Shown: one piece after another, positions 15,026 through 21,535 of the stretch
Layout: every line of letters begins with the position of its first letter
Position numbering within the stretch: the stretch's first letter is position 1
Assembly (NCBI GenBank): GCA_964495095.1
Contig: CAZBUH010000027.1
Span: 1-21,535 of the forward strand
Direction of reading: 5' to 3'
Origin: CAZBUH01 sp964495095
GTDB lineage: Bacteria; Bacillota; Clostridia; Oscillospirales; Oscillospiraceae
Length of the DNA stretch: 21,535 bases
Translations under genes and position numbers: made by a program
The notes under the pieces: generated by a model
What the model was told of the DNA's origin: nothing
Seen by the model: only the letters and a program-made list of their open reading frames with translations
Databases searched by the model: none

Positions 15026-16630
15026 TCAGCCCTGATTTGCGGCCCGCTTCCAGTCCAGGTAATCCTGATATGTCACAGGCTTATCGATTATCCTGCCCTC
15101 GGAGGTGAATTCAATAATGCGGTTTGCCACCGTGTCCATCATCTGATGGTCGTGGGTGGTGAAAATAATGTTGCCCTTAAAGTCGTCCATGCCGTTGTTG
15201 AGGGCCTCGATGCTCTCCAGATCCAGATGGTTTGTGGGCTGGTCGAACATGAGGACGCTGGCCCCGGACAGCATCATCTTCGACAGCATACATCTGACCT
15301 TCTCGCCGCCGGAGAGGACCTTGACGCTCTTATACACCTCGTCGTTTGAAAACAGCATCCTGCCGAGGAAGGTGCGTATATAGCTCTCCCGCTTATCCTC
15401 GCTGAACTGGCGCATCCAGTCCATTATGCTGTCGTCGCAGCCGTCAAAATACGCTGAGTTATCCTTTGGGAAATAGGACTGGGTGGTGGAGACGCCCCAC
15501 TTTACCGTACCCTCGTCAGGCTCCATCTCGCCGGCCAGGATCTTGAACATGGTGGTTATGGCGATCTCGTTATCGCCCACAAAGGCTATCTTATCGCCGC
15601 GGTTCATGATGAAGCTTACATTATCTAAAATCTTCACCCCGTCTATGGTTTTGGAGACCTCCGTTACAAAGAGCCTGTCCTTGCCCGGCTCCCTGGCTAT
15701 CTGGAAGCCCACCCACGGGTAACGCCGGGAGGAGGCCGGCATCTCCTCTATAGTCAGCTTATCCAGGAGCTTTCGCCGGCTGGTGGCCTGGCGGGATTTG
15801 GACTTGTTGGCGGAGAAGCGGCGGATAAATTCCTCCAGCTCCTTGGCCTTCTCCTCGTTTTTCTTGTTCTGCTCCTTCATCATCCGCTGCATAAGCTGGC
15901 TGGACTCATACCAGAAATCATAGTTGCCAACGTACATTTTTATTTTTCCGTAGTCGATATCGACTATATGGGTGCAGACCGTGTTGAGGAAATACCTGTC
16001 GTGGGACACCACTATAACGGTGCCGGCGTAGTCCATAAGAAAATCCTCGAGCCACACCACGGAGTCTATATCCAGGTTGTTGGTGGGCTCATCCAGCAGG
16101 ATTATATCGGGATTTCCGAAAAGGGCCTGTGCCAGAAGCACCTTCACCTTCTGGCGGCCGTCCATATCCGCCATTACGGTCTGGTGGAGGGCCACCGGTA
16201 TTCCAAGCCCCTGGAGAAGCTGGGACGCGTCGGACTCCGACTCCCAGCCCCCAAGCTCCGCGTACTCCTCCTCCAGCTCCGCGGCGCGAATGCCGTCCTC
16301 GTCGCTGAAGTCCTCCTTCATATATATGGCGTCCTTCTCGAGGCCGCACTCATAAAGGCGCATATTGCCCATTATCACAGTCTCGATGACCGTGTGCTCG
16401 TCGTACATGTTCTGATTCTGCTTTAAAACCGACATGCGGACGTTTTCCTTTATGGCGACAGAGCCCGTAGTGGGCTCCAGGTCGCCGGAGAGTATCTTCA
16501 GGAATGTGGATTTTCCCGCTCCGTTGGCGCCTATTACGCCGTAGCAGTTCCCCGCGCCGAAATGCAGGTCCGCCCGCTCAAAAAGCTTCTGCCCTCCGTA
16601 CTGAAGGCCCAGGTTGGTTACTGTTATCAA
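15026..16630 (-). CDS. ABC-F ATPase (YbiT-like) with one degenerate ATP site
   Basis: A 534-residue protein with two ABC domains and no membrane segments, the ABC-F plan; these ribosome-associated ATPases act in translation or antibiotic protection. Domain 1: Walker A GANGAGKST (34-42), signature replaced by DMDGRQ (155-160), Walker B LLDEP (178-182). A basic, helical linker with FIRRFSANKSKSRQATSRRK (about 268-287) joins the domains. Domain 2: Walker A is GDNEIAITT (352-360) with Ile358 in place of Lys, signature LSGGEK (439-444) intact, Walker B FDQP with Gln464 instead of the catalytic Glu. TTG start with AGGAG 9 nt upstream. The long linker and YbiT-like sequence argue against a drug-resistance ABC-F, though that is not excluded. 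Single-gene unit, divergent from the MFS operon. Confidence 0.9.
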   Translation of the reverse strand: MITVTNLGLQYGGQKLFERADLHFGAGNCYGVIGANGAGKSTFLKILSGDLEPTTGSVAIKENVRMSVLKQNQNMYDEHTVIETVIMGNMRLYECGLEKDAIYMKEDFSDEDGIRAAELEEEYAELGGWESESDASQLLQGLGIPVALHQTVMADMDGRQKVKVLLAQALFGNPDIILLDEPTNNLDIDSVVWLEDFLMDYAGTVIVVSHDRYFLNTVCTHIVDIDYGKIKMYVGNYDFWYESSQLMQRMMKEQNKKNEEKAKELEEFIRRFSANKSKSRQATSRRKLLDKLTIEEMPASSRRYPWVGFQIAREPGKDRLFVTEVSKTIDGVKILDNVSFIMNRGDKIAFVGDNEIAITTMFKILAGEMEPDEGTVKWGVSTTQSYFPKDNSAYFDGCDDSIMDWMRQFSEDKRESYIRTFLGRMLFSNDEVYKSVKVLSGGEKVRCMLSKMMLSGASVLMFDQPTNHLDLESIEALNNGMDDFKGNIIFTTHDHQMMDTVANRIIEFTSEGRIIDKPVTYQDYLDWKRAANQG

Positions 16631-16655
16631 TTTTCCGTACTCCTTCTTTACCGCT

Positions 16656-16706
16656 GTAATTATAGATGAAGTAATTATAGCATAAAGATTTCAGATATGA
16701 TATAAT
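16656..16706. promoter_or_regulatory. Divergent promoters for ABC-F and MFS operon, with direct repeat
   Basis: The 10-bp repeat GTAATTATAG occurs at 16656-16665 and 16671-16680. Read leftward each copy supplies a CTATAAT -10 for the ABC-F gene, and the distal one is preceded by TG (extended -10, TGCTATAAT). On the plus strand TGATATAAT (16698-16706) is an extended -10 for the MFS operon. The -35 boxes are weak on both sides. Confidence 0.5.
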
Positions 16707-16762
16707 TATTGTGGAACTTTTTTATATTTTTAACGTCTGTTTAGGATAAGGAGGCGGTTTTT

Positions 16763-17761
16763 ACGGAACTTTTTATATATTCCATCGCCCATCTCTGTGT
16801 GGACGGGCTCTGCGCCGCCGCCATTTTCGGCGGGCTTAAGTCGCCGGAGCTCGGCGCGCTTATCGTAATGTACAATACCCTGGCCTTTTCCACCCAGGGC
16901 GTGGTTGGCGCCGTCACAGATATGCTGAAGCGCCATGACGCCCTCACCGCCGGGGCCTGCGTCCTTACGGCCCTGGGATTTCTCCTGCCCCTGCCGGATA
17001 TTGTTAAGGTGCTTCTTGTGGGTCTTGGAAACAGCGTTTTCCACGTGGGCGGCGGCACCGTCACCCTCAGGCACTCCGGCGGAAAGGCATGGCCTCTGGG
17101 GGTGTTCGTGTCCCCCGGCTCTGTGGGCCTTGCGCTGGGCACAATGTTCCCAAAGCTGGGGTGGGTATTCCTTATCCTTGCGCTGGCCTGCGCCGCCGGT
17201 ATGCTGCTCTGCAAATCCCGGCCGGAGACGGCGGAATCCCGCGCCCCCGCAAAATTTTCCGGCAGCTTCCTGTGCGCTCTGGCGCTGCTTTTTGCCGTGG
17301 CGGTCCGCTCTTACGGCGGCTTTGCCGTTAGCTTTCCCTGGAAAACCACCGCGGCCCTTTCAATAGCCATGACGCTCTGCGTTTTCGCAGGGAAATTCCT
17401 CGGCGGCTTTCTGTGCGACAGGCTGGGCCCCTCACGTTCTTCCCTCGTATCCCTTCCGCTGGCTGCGGTTTTGATAGCTTTCTGCTCCCAGTGGATGCTG
17501 CCGTCGCTTCTTGGGCAGCTTCTCCTTAACCTCTCCATGCCGGTGACGCTGCTGCTCTTATACCGTCTGCTGCCGGACAGCCCGGGCTTTTCCTTCGGGA
17601 TAGCGGCCTCGGTGCTGTGGCCCGGGGCGTTGGCGGCAAATTACATAGAGCTTGAGGGCTTTGCCCTGAGCGGGTGTATAATCGCCAGCTTCCTTTTCGG
17701 CCTGCTGGCCATAGTGATAACCGACAGGAAACTACATTTAAAAAGGAGCGCAGCGCTATGA
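16763..17761 (+). CDS. MFS-type transporter, apparent ACG start
   Basis: A hydrophobic protein of about 332 residues resembling small MFS transporters of the fosmidomycin-resistance (Fsr) type, with about ten hydrophobic segments and the GLGNSVFHVGGG motif after the fourth. The first ATG/GTG/TTG in frame is GTG at 16799, but starting there cuts the first membrane helix in two and leaves no ribosome site. The frame continues upstream to ACG at 16763, which lies exactly 8 nt after AAGGAGG (16748-16754) and restores a helix beginning with ELFIYSIAHLCVDG. Either translation begins at ACG or an ATG has mutated; a stop at 16742-16744 rules out a longer protein. Its stop overlaps the next gene (ATGA). 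Substrate unknown. Confidence 0.78.
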   Translation, partial: TELFIYSIAHLCVDGLCAAAIFGGLKSPELGALIVMYNTLAFSTQGVVGAVTDMLKRHDALTAGACVLTALGFLLPLPDIVKVLLVGLGNSVFHVGGGTVTLRHSGGKAWPLGVFVSPGSVGLALGTMFPKLGWVFLILALACAAGMLLCKSRPETAESRAPAKFSGSFLCALALLFAVAVRSYGGFAVSFPWKTTAALSIAMTLCVFAGKFLGGFLCDRLGPSRSSLVSLPLAAVLIAFCSQWMLPSLLGQLLLNLSMPVTLLLLYRLLPDSPGFSFGIAASVLWPGALAANYIELEGFALSGCIIASFLFGLLAIVITDRKLHLKRSAAL

Positions 17762-17994
17762 AAAAGCCTCTTAAAATCCTGGCCGCACTGATATCCGGCG
17801 TCGCCGCACTGACCGCCTCCGCCTTTGCCGACGTTATAGCGGAGCCGTCTGTGACTGATATTATCCCCGCCGCGGAGGCCACGTCGTCGGGAGGGGCCGG
17901 CGTTATCGCCGCCTGCATTATAGCGATAGCTGTTATTATCGGCTGTATCGTGGCGTCAGTAGTCATATTAAAGCACTTTTTTAATAAAAAATAG
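17758..17994 (+). CDS. 78-residue secreted/anchored membrane microprotein
   Basis: A signal peptide (MKKPLKILAALISGVAALTASAFA, cleavage likely after Ala24) is followed by a short acidic segment starting DVIAEPSVTDII and a Gly/Ser turn. Then comes a single transmembrane helix (about 49-72) and a positive tail, KHFFNKK. It should have a short exposed N-terminal segment and a cytoplasmic C-terminus. The ATG overlaps the MFS stop (ATGA), and AGGAG lies 9 nt upstream, so it is translated with the transporter. The C-terminal half (helix then FF and basic residues) is echoed in the next 40-residue protein. Probably an accessory or scaffold subunit of the membrane module; function unknown. Confidence 0.75.
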   Translation: MKKPLKILAALISGVAALTASAFADVIAEPSVTDIIPAAEATSSGGAGVIAACIIAIAVIIGCIVASVVILKHFFNKK

Positions 17995-18005
17995 GAGGTA
18001 TAACC

Positions 18006-18128
18006 ATGCTGTTCCTGGATGTGGCCCCCGGCCCATTTATATTGATCCCCGCTGTTCTGGGCATAATAGCCGCGGCTATTATCGCCGCTGTCATCGTACT
18101 GTTTTATAAGTTCTTTAAGAGGAAATGA
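18006..18128 (+). CDS. 40-residue single-helix membrane microprotein
   Basis: This short gene encodes a 40-residue protein: a short exposed start (MLFLDVAPGP), one long hydrophobic helix (about 11-33, rich in Ile/Ala) and the basic end YKFFKRK. AGGAGG lies 7 nt before the ATG and the stop overlaps the next start (ATGA), so it is very likely translated. It looks like a stripped-down version of the preceding 78-residue protein without the signal peptide. Likely a small subunit or regulator of the neighbouring membrane proteins; no function can be assigned. Confidence 0.75.
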   Translation: MLFLDVAPGPFILIPAVLGIIAAAIIAAVIVLFYKFFKRK

Positions 18129-18466
18129 GCGTTTTTACAGCCTGCGGCCTTACCGTGATTATTGAGACTCCCTTTGTGCTTTTGACCCTGAAACGGAGCC
18201 GTGATTTTGCAATTGTGGCGGTCTGTGCCAATGTGCTCACGAATTTGACCTTAAACCTTGTATACTCACTTTTGTATATTTATGTCCTGAGGCCGCCCTG
18301 GACCGGCATCATTATCTATCCCCTGGAGGCCTGCGTTGTGGCGGCGGAATTTCTCATATACAGGGCATATCTCAAAGACGTCCCCAAGCTGAAAATTTTC
18401 CTGCTGACCCTGGCGGCAAACGCCGTCTCCTACGGCGTAGGCGTGATGGTTTTCGGCCACGTTTGA
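18125..18466 (+). CDS. 113-residue polytopic membrane protein
   Basis: A small membrane protein with about four hydrophobic segments (roughly 3-21, 28-52, 60-80 and 90-111) and short basic loops (LKRSRD, KDVPKLK). The start overlaps the stop of the 40-residue gene (ATGA) and AGAGGA precedes it, so it is the last gene of the four-gene membrane operon and is followed by a strong terminator. I do not recognise a named family. The short KRSRDFAIVAVCANVLTNLTLN region, with Asn-Thr in the second helix, is the most distinctive part. Confidence 0.75.
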   Translation: MSVFTACGLTVIIETPFVLLTLKRSRDFAIVAVCANVLTNLTLNLVYSLLYIYVLRPPWTGIIIYPLEACVVAAEFLIYRAYLKDVPKLKIFLLTLAANAVSYGVGVMVFGHV

Positions 18467-18493
18467 AATTTCGCGTCCCCGGCGGCGGGACGG

Positions 18494-18532
18494 AAAGCGG
18501 GAAAGAGGCTTGCGGCCCCTTTCCCGCTTTTT
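18494..18532 (+). terminator. Terminator of the MFS-microprotein operon
   Basis: AAAGCGGGAAAG (18494-18505) pairs perfectly with CTTTCCCGCTTT (18519-18530), a G-G/C-C pair extends the stem past one mismatch, and the T-run continues to 18532. Confidence 0.88.
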
Positions 18533-18634
18533 ACTATGGCTGTTTTCTTTATATAAAAGCAGAAAACCCATATCCGGGCGATATAATGTGAATGCGGAAG
18601 GCAATCATAAATTGAAATTTGCAGGAGAAAAACG

Positions 18635-19024
18635 ATGTTCAAAATAAAAAACTACAGGCTCGGTTTTGATATATGGGGCTTGATTCTGCTTCTTGTGATA
18701 ATGCGCCCTAATTTTGTGCGGTTTGCCGTCCCTGCCGTTAATGACGTATTGAGAAATGAATCGGTAACTCCCCATATAGATATGGCCGCTTCTGTTTTCC
18801 GGGCTGTAATGGCTGCGGCGCTGTGCGTTGTTATCAATAGACATCGGCAGAAGCCTGCGGAAAAAGCATTGCTTATAGGAATCGGCGTCTCAATATTGCT
18901 GTATTATGCCGGCTGGGATTTATACTGTTTTCGGTGTCGGGAAAAAAACGCGGCCGCGCTGATACCGGCGGGTGTATTTACGTTATGCCATGTGCTATAT
19001 GCCGTTGTGAATTTTATTGTGTAA
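18635..19024 (+). CDS. Hypothetical 129-residue membrane protein
   Basis: A single-gene unit with about four hydrophobic segments (roughly 13-34, 50-68, 78-95, 106-128) and a basic loop RHRQKPAEK (about 69-77). It has a Cys-containing loop, CFRCREKN, between the third and fourth helices. The ATG is preceded by GCAGGAG 7 nt upstream. A TATAAT at 18582-18587 could be its -10, with no good -35. No family recognised. Codon use is less GC-rich than its neighbours (many TTT, ATT and TTA codons), which could indicate transfer but the gene is too short to be sure. Confidence 0.7.
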   Translation: MFKIKNYRLGFDIWGLILLLVIMRPNFVRFAVPAVNDVLRNESVTPHIDMAASVFRAVMAAALCVVINRHRQKPAEKALLIGIGVSILLYYAGWDLYCFRCREKNAAALIPAGVFTLCHVLYAVVNFIV

Positions 19025-19080
19025 CGGCAAGCGCCGGTCAGCCGGGGTTTATAAGACGGTTTTTGCCTGCAAAATAAGCA

Positions 19081-19115
19081 AAAAATATCCGCCGAAAAAC
19101 GGCGGATATTTTTTT
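19081..19115. terminator. Bidirectional terminator between convergent genes
   Basis: AAAAATATCCGCCG (19081-19094) and CGGCGGATATTTTT (19100-19113) form a perfect 14-bp stem around AAAAA. Both strands supply a T-run; the right arm touches the stop of the minus-strand gene. Confidence 0.9.
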
Positions 19116-19551
19116 ACTTAAGATAGGTTTTCAGCCGCTGGATATTCTGCTGCTCCAACTGGATGAGCCTGTCGGCCAGGCCCTTTATCTCCGGGTGGGG
19201 CTTGTTGTAGCCGTTCAGCACCTTTGTCATATTGGTTATGCCCATTGTGCTGCCGGTTATCATCATCTGGGCAAGATGGGGCGTGTCGGTGTTCATAAGG
19301 GTGTTCATATCCACGGACATTTTCATGCCCATCTTTTTCATAACGCCGATGTCGCTTGGCTCCCTGCCCCGGGACAGAAGCTGGGAGGCGGCCTCGGAGC
19401 GTATCTTCTGGTACTCCTTATCCTGGGTCATGAGGTCGCTGCGGAACTGAGGGTTTTCCACCTTGGGGAGCAGATCGTTTATAGCCTGGCTACCGACCTT
19501 GGCGCCTTCGTAGATATCGTTTAAGACGGCTTCGTCATTTGTCATTGGCAC
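19114..19551 (-). CDS. Helical hypothetical protein, possibly ferritin-like
   Basis: A 145-residue soluble protein that reads as about four long amphipathic helices with no Cys and many Met (MKKMGMKMSVDMNTLMNT, ending MMITGSTMGITNMTK). The pattern of an N-terminal NDIYEGAKVGSQAINDLLPK helix, a YQKIRSEA helix and a C-terminal LIQLEQQNIQRLK helix resembles ferritin-like/spore-coat-type four-helix proteins found in Clostridia. The acidic-His pairs expected of a di-iron site are not clear, so metal binding is unproven. GTG start at 19551 with AAGGAGG 8 nt upstream, better spaced than the ATG two codons later. It stands alone, divergent from the PrmA gene. Confidence 0.75.
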   Translation of the reverse strand: MPMTNDEAVLNDIYEGAKVGSQAINDLLPKVENPQFRSDLMTQDKEYQKIRSEAASQLLSRGREPSDIGVMKKMGMKMSVDMNTLMNTDTPHLAQMMITGSTMGITNMTKVLNGYNKPHPEIKGLADRLIQLEQQNIQRLKTYLK

Positions 19552-19574
19552 GGGTATTTCCTCCTTATATAAAG

Positions 19575-19603
19575 TTGTTTTCGCGCTTAGTTTGTGCTAA
19601 AAT
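19575..19603 (+). promoter_or_regulatory. Promoter of the prmA-like operon
   Basis: TTGTTT (19575-19580), 17 bp and TAAAAT (19598-19603) preceded by TGC (extended -10) lie about 32 bp upstream of the ATG at 19635. Confidence 0.6.
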
Positions 19604-19634
19604 CCTATTATCATACCGGAAGGAAAATTGTGCT

Positions 19635-20567
19635 ATGGAATGGCTTGAAATTACAGTTAACACAGAACATCGGGATATTGAGCCTCTGTGCGCCGCCCTT
19701 GAGGAACTGGGAGTGGACGGCGTTATAATCGACGACGGGGAGGACTTTAAGGATTTTCTGGAAAACTGCCGGGAGTATTGGGACTACGTTGACGAAAAGC
19801 TTCTGGCGGAAAAGAAAAATGTAAGCCGGATAAAATTTTACCTTGAAAATTCGCAAACCGGCCTGGGGGCGCTCAGGAGGATTGAGGACGCCATGCCGGA
19901 GCGGGAGTTTTCCGCGCGGAATGTAAAGGACGAGGACTGGGAGAATAACTGGCGGCAGTATTATAAGCCGATGGAGGTAGGGCGGCGGCTCCTTATTGTG
20001 CCGGAGTGGGAAAAGGCGGAGAACGCCGGCGGCCGGGCTGTGCTGCGGCTGGACCCCGGCCTTATTTTCGGCACCGGCGCCCATGCCACGACCCAGATGT
20101 GCCTCCGGGCGCTGGAGAAATACGCGGGGCCGGGGAAAAAGGCTCTGGATTTGGGCTGCGGCAGCGGAATCCTGGGCATAGCGGCCATAATTTTGGGCTG
20201 CGGCAGCGCCAGAGGGTGCGATATCGATGACAAGGCCCCCGGGGTGGCTATGGGAAATGCCGCTCTAAACGGCGTGGGCGGCGACAGGTTTTCTGTTTTC
20301 GCCGGGGACGTGCTCAGCGACGGGCGCATGAGGAAAAAGCTTGAGGGGAAATACGATATAGTCCTTGCGAATATCGTGGCCGACGTTATAATCGCCCTGG
20401 CGCCCCAGGCATACGAGTGGACGTCGGAGGATGGGAAATTTATCTGCTCCGGCATCATCGAGGGCCGGGAGGAGGAGGTAAAAGCCGCCCTCACCGGCTG
20501 CGGATTTAAAATATTGGAAGAACACCGGCAGGATAACTGGAACTGCTATGTGTGCGGGAGGAATTAA
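19635..20567 (+). CDS. prmA: Ribosomal protein L11 methyltransferase (PrmA)
   Basis: A 310-residue class I SAM-dependent methyltransferase. The N-terminal domain (MEWLEITVNT, with EDWENNWRQYYKPMEVG) is the substrate-recognition part typical of PrmA. The core shows LDPGLIFGTGAHATT (about 139-153), the SAM site LDLGCGSGILGIAA (about 171-184) and LANIVADVI (about 244-252), the set that marks PrmA enzymes. These add methyl groups to the N-terminus and lysines of ribosomal protein L11 in the cytoplasm. The frame is open from 19539, but I chose the ATG at 19635 because it starts the conserved domain and is preceded by AAGGAA. It is followed 2 nt later by a nucleotidyltransferase gene. Length and motifs are normal. 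Confidence 0.93.
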   Translation: MEWLEITVNTEHRDIEPLCAALEELGVDGVIIDDGEDFKDFLENCREYWDYVDEKLLAEKKNVSRIKFYLENSQTGLGALRRIEDAMPEREFSARNVKDEDWENNWRQYYKPMEVGRRLLIVPEWEKAENAGGRAVLRLDPGLIFGTGAHATTQMCLRALEKYAGPGKKALDLGCGSGILGIAAIILGCGSARGCDIDDKAPGVAMGNAALNGVGGDRFSVFAGDVLSDGRMRKKLEGKYDIVLANIVADVIIALAPQAYEWTSEDGKFICSGIIEGREEEVKAALTGCGFKILEEHRQDNWNCYVCGRN

Positions 20568-20569
20568 AA

Positions 20570-21301
20570 ATGGAAGAACTTAAGGCGGTAATATTGGCGG
20601 CGGGGAAGGGCACCCGCCTGCACACCGAGGGCTGCGATCTGCCGAAGGTCATGCGCCTTGCCCTGGGGCGGCCCCTTATAAGCTACGTGCTGGACGGGGT
20701 GGATTTTGTCTCTCCGGAAAATGTAGTCATAGTGGTCGGATATATGCGGGAGAAGGTCACGGAGGCGTTCCCGCAGTATAAATTTGCCGTCCAGGACCAA
20801 CAGCTGGGCACCGGCCACGCCGTAATGTCAGCGGCGCCGCTGCTGGAGGGGTACGACGGGGCGGTGCTTATATGCTGCGGAGACATGCCCCTTATAAAAA
20901 AGAGCACATACATGGCCTTGGCGGAGACCCATTTCAGTGAGAAAAACGCCTGCACCGTACTCTCCGGCACCACCGGCGACAAGCTGCCCTACGGCCGCAT
21001 AGTCCGGGACGGTGACGGGAATTTTCTCAAAATGGTGGAGGAGAAGGACTGCACCCCGGAGGAGCGGGAGATAAAGGAGCTTAACGCGGGAGTTTATATT
21101 TTTGACGCGAAAAAGCTTATTCCGGCGCTGAGCAAGCTCCGTAGCGACAACGCCCAGGGGGAGTACTACCTTACGGACGTCCCCGCCATACTGCGGGGGC
21201 AGGGGGACCGGGTTGGAATATGCCGCCGGGAGTTGGGCAGCGAGATAATCGGCGTAAACACCGCAGAGCAGCTTAAACAGGTGGAGGAGCTGCTTAAATA
21301 G
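20570..21301 (+). CDS. GlmU-like nucleotidyltransferase, pyrophosphorylase domain only
   Basis: A 243-residue protein that matches the N-terminal uridylyltransferase domain of GlmU: LAAGKGTRL (9-17), LPKV (24-27), QLGTGHAV (about 78-85), GDMPL (104-108), YGRIV (about 143-147), EEKD (about 158-161), NAGVY (about 172-176) and EYYLTD. These bind the nucleotide, the sugar-1-phosphate and the metal. The C-terminal left-handed beta-helix acetyltransferase domain of full GlmU (about 450 residues) is absent, so this is a stand-alone NTP:sugar-1-phosphate transferase, possibly UDP-GlcNAc forming. The reaction would feed cell-wall precursor synthesis. The ATG at 20570 has GGGAGG 8 nt upstream, 2 nt after the prmA stop, so the two genes are coupled; an upstream in-frame start at 20552 is less likely. 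Confidence 0.88.
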   Translation: MEELKAVILAAGKGTRLHTEGCDLPKVMRLALGRPLISYVLDGVDFVSPENVVIVVGYMREKVTEAFPQYKFAVQDQQLGTGHAVMSAAPLLEGYDGAVLICCGDMPLIKKSTYMALAETHFSEKNACTVLSGTTGDKLPYGRIVRDGDGNFLKMVEEKDCTPEEREIKELNAGVYIFDAKKLIPALSKLRSDNAQGEYYLTDVPAILRGQGDRVGICRRELGSEIIGVNTAEQLKQVEELLK

Positions 21302-21492
21302 GGCTTGGGAGGCGCAGTAAAAGGGCCGCCTTCGCAGCCCATATACAGGGTTGTGAAAATTCCACCTGGCAGGGACAGCTTATGCGGGCGGATAAAGGCA
21401 AGACCCAGTCCTTCCGGAGCGCCCTTGAGCTTTTGAAGCTTATGGATGGAGCCGTAGAAGCCGACACCGGCGCCGCTGTGGGCAAGGAATAA
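21298..21492 (+). CDS. Small 64-residue ORF without a usual start codon
   Basis: The frame is open from a TAA at 21295-21297 to the TAA at 21490-21492 and reads like a small conserved protein: a basic start (GRRSKRAAFAAHIQ), then CENSTWQGQL and SFRSALELLKLMDGAV. The STWQG ... FRSALELLKLMD layout is one I associate with short proteins of about 60-80 residues in Clostridia; I cannot name a family. There is no ATG, GTG or TTG in frame before the conserved part; the first ATG (21376) would leave about 38 residues and remove the STWQG motif. ATA at 21298 overlaps the upstream stop (ATAG) and lies 8 nt after GGAGGAG (21283-21289), so a non-canonical start coupled to the nucleotidyltransferase is possible. 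It could also be a decayed gene. Confidence 0.5.
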   Translation: MGLGRRSKRAAFAAHIQGCENSTWQGQLMRADKGKTQSFRSALELLKLMDGAVEADTGAAVGKE

Positions 21493-21535
21493 GTCAGAAT
21501 ACAGACAGGCGTTAATAAACAAATGCTGCCCCCGG

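Noticed and set aside
15968..16426. 152-residue plus-strand ORF within the ABC-F gene
   Set aside because: It is antisense to the first ABC domain, whose Walker motifs are unambiguous.
21166..21522. 118-residue minus-strand ORF at the window end
   Set aside because: It overlaps the end of the nucleotidyltransferase gene and runs antisense to a more convincing plus-strand ORF; no ribosome site or family motif was found.

Overview
The window looks like chromosome from an anaerobic, low-branching Bacillota of the Clostridia (Oscillospiraceae/Lachnospiraceae-like gut or sediment type). This is an inference from strong AGGAGG-type ribosome sites, gram-positive style lipoprotein and ABC systems, a Cat2-type CoA-transferase, a GC-rich base composition with heavy ATA codon use, and frequent GTG/TTG starts. 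No rRNA, tRNA, CRISPR array, insertion sequence or prophage was seen.

Layout. (1) 59-1591, minus: a GT39-type membrane glycosyltransferase, divergent from (2) 1806-6563, plus: an ABC ATPase, a 1092-residue FtsX-type permease carrying a ~275-residue coiled coil, and a tyrosine-phosphatase-like protein, ending at a strong terminator. The two units share a divergent promoter region with a 13-bp palindrome. (3) 6679-7977, minus: an acetyl-CoA hydrolase/4-hydroxybutyrate CoA-transferase family enzyme with its own promoter and terminator. (4) 8095-14883: an accessory island. A minus-strand pair (a short-chain dehydrogenase resembling 3-alpha-hydroxysteroid dehydrogenase/carbonyl reductase, and a 113-residue SnoaL/NTF2-like protein) is divergent from three translationally coupled ~250-residue NTF2-like paralogs. 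Next come a convergent LysR regulator, and divergent from it an orphan solute-binding lipoprotein with a 132-residue protein of unknown family. (5) 15026-16630, minus: an ABC-F ATPase with one intact and one degenerate ATP site. (6) 16763-18466, plus: an MFS-type transporter with an apparent ACG start, two membrane microproteins (78 and 40 residues) and a 113-residue membrane protein. (7) 18635-19024 plus, an orphan membrane protein, convergent with 19114-19551 minus, a helical hypothetical protein. (8) 19635-21492, plus: a PrmA-like methyltransferase, a stand-alone GlmU-like nucleotidyltransferase, and a small ORF with no usual start codon.

The most unusual part is the 8.1-14.9 kb island. 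It has four NTF2-fold proteins, a steroid-type SDR, a LysR regulator and a binding lipoprotein without permeases. The best reading is an uncharacterised small-molecule (hydrophobic, perhaps polycyclic) conversion module under LysR control. A LysR-type box, ATGAT-N11-ATCAT, lies between lysR and the lipoprotein gene, and the same half-sites flank the promoter of the NTF2 trio. The substrate cannot be told from sequence alone. Families were recognised by reading motifs; no database search was run.
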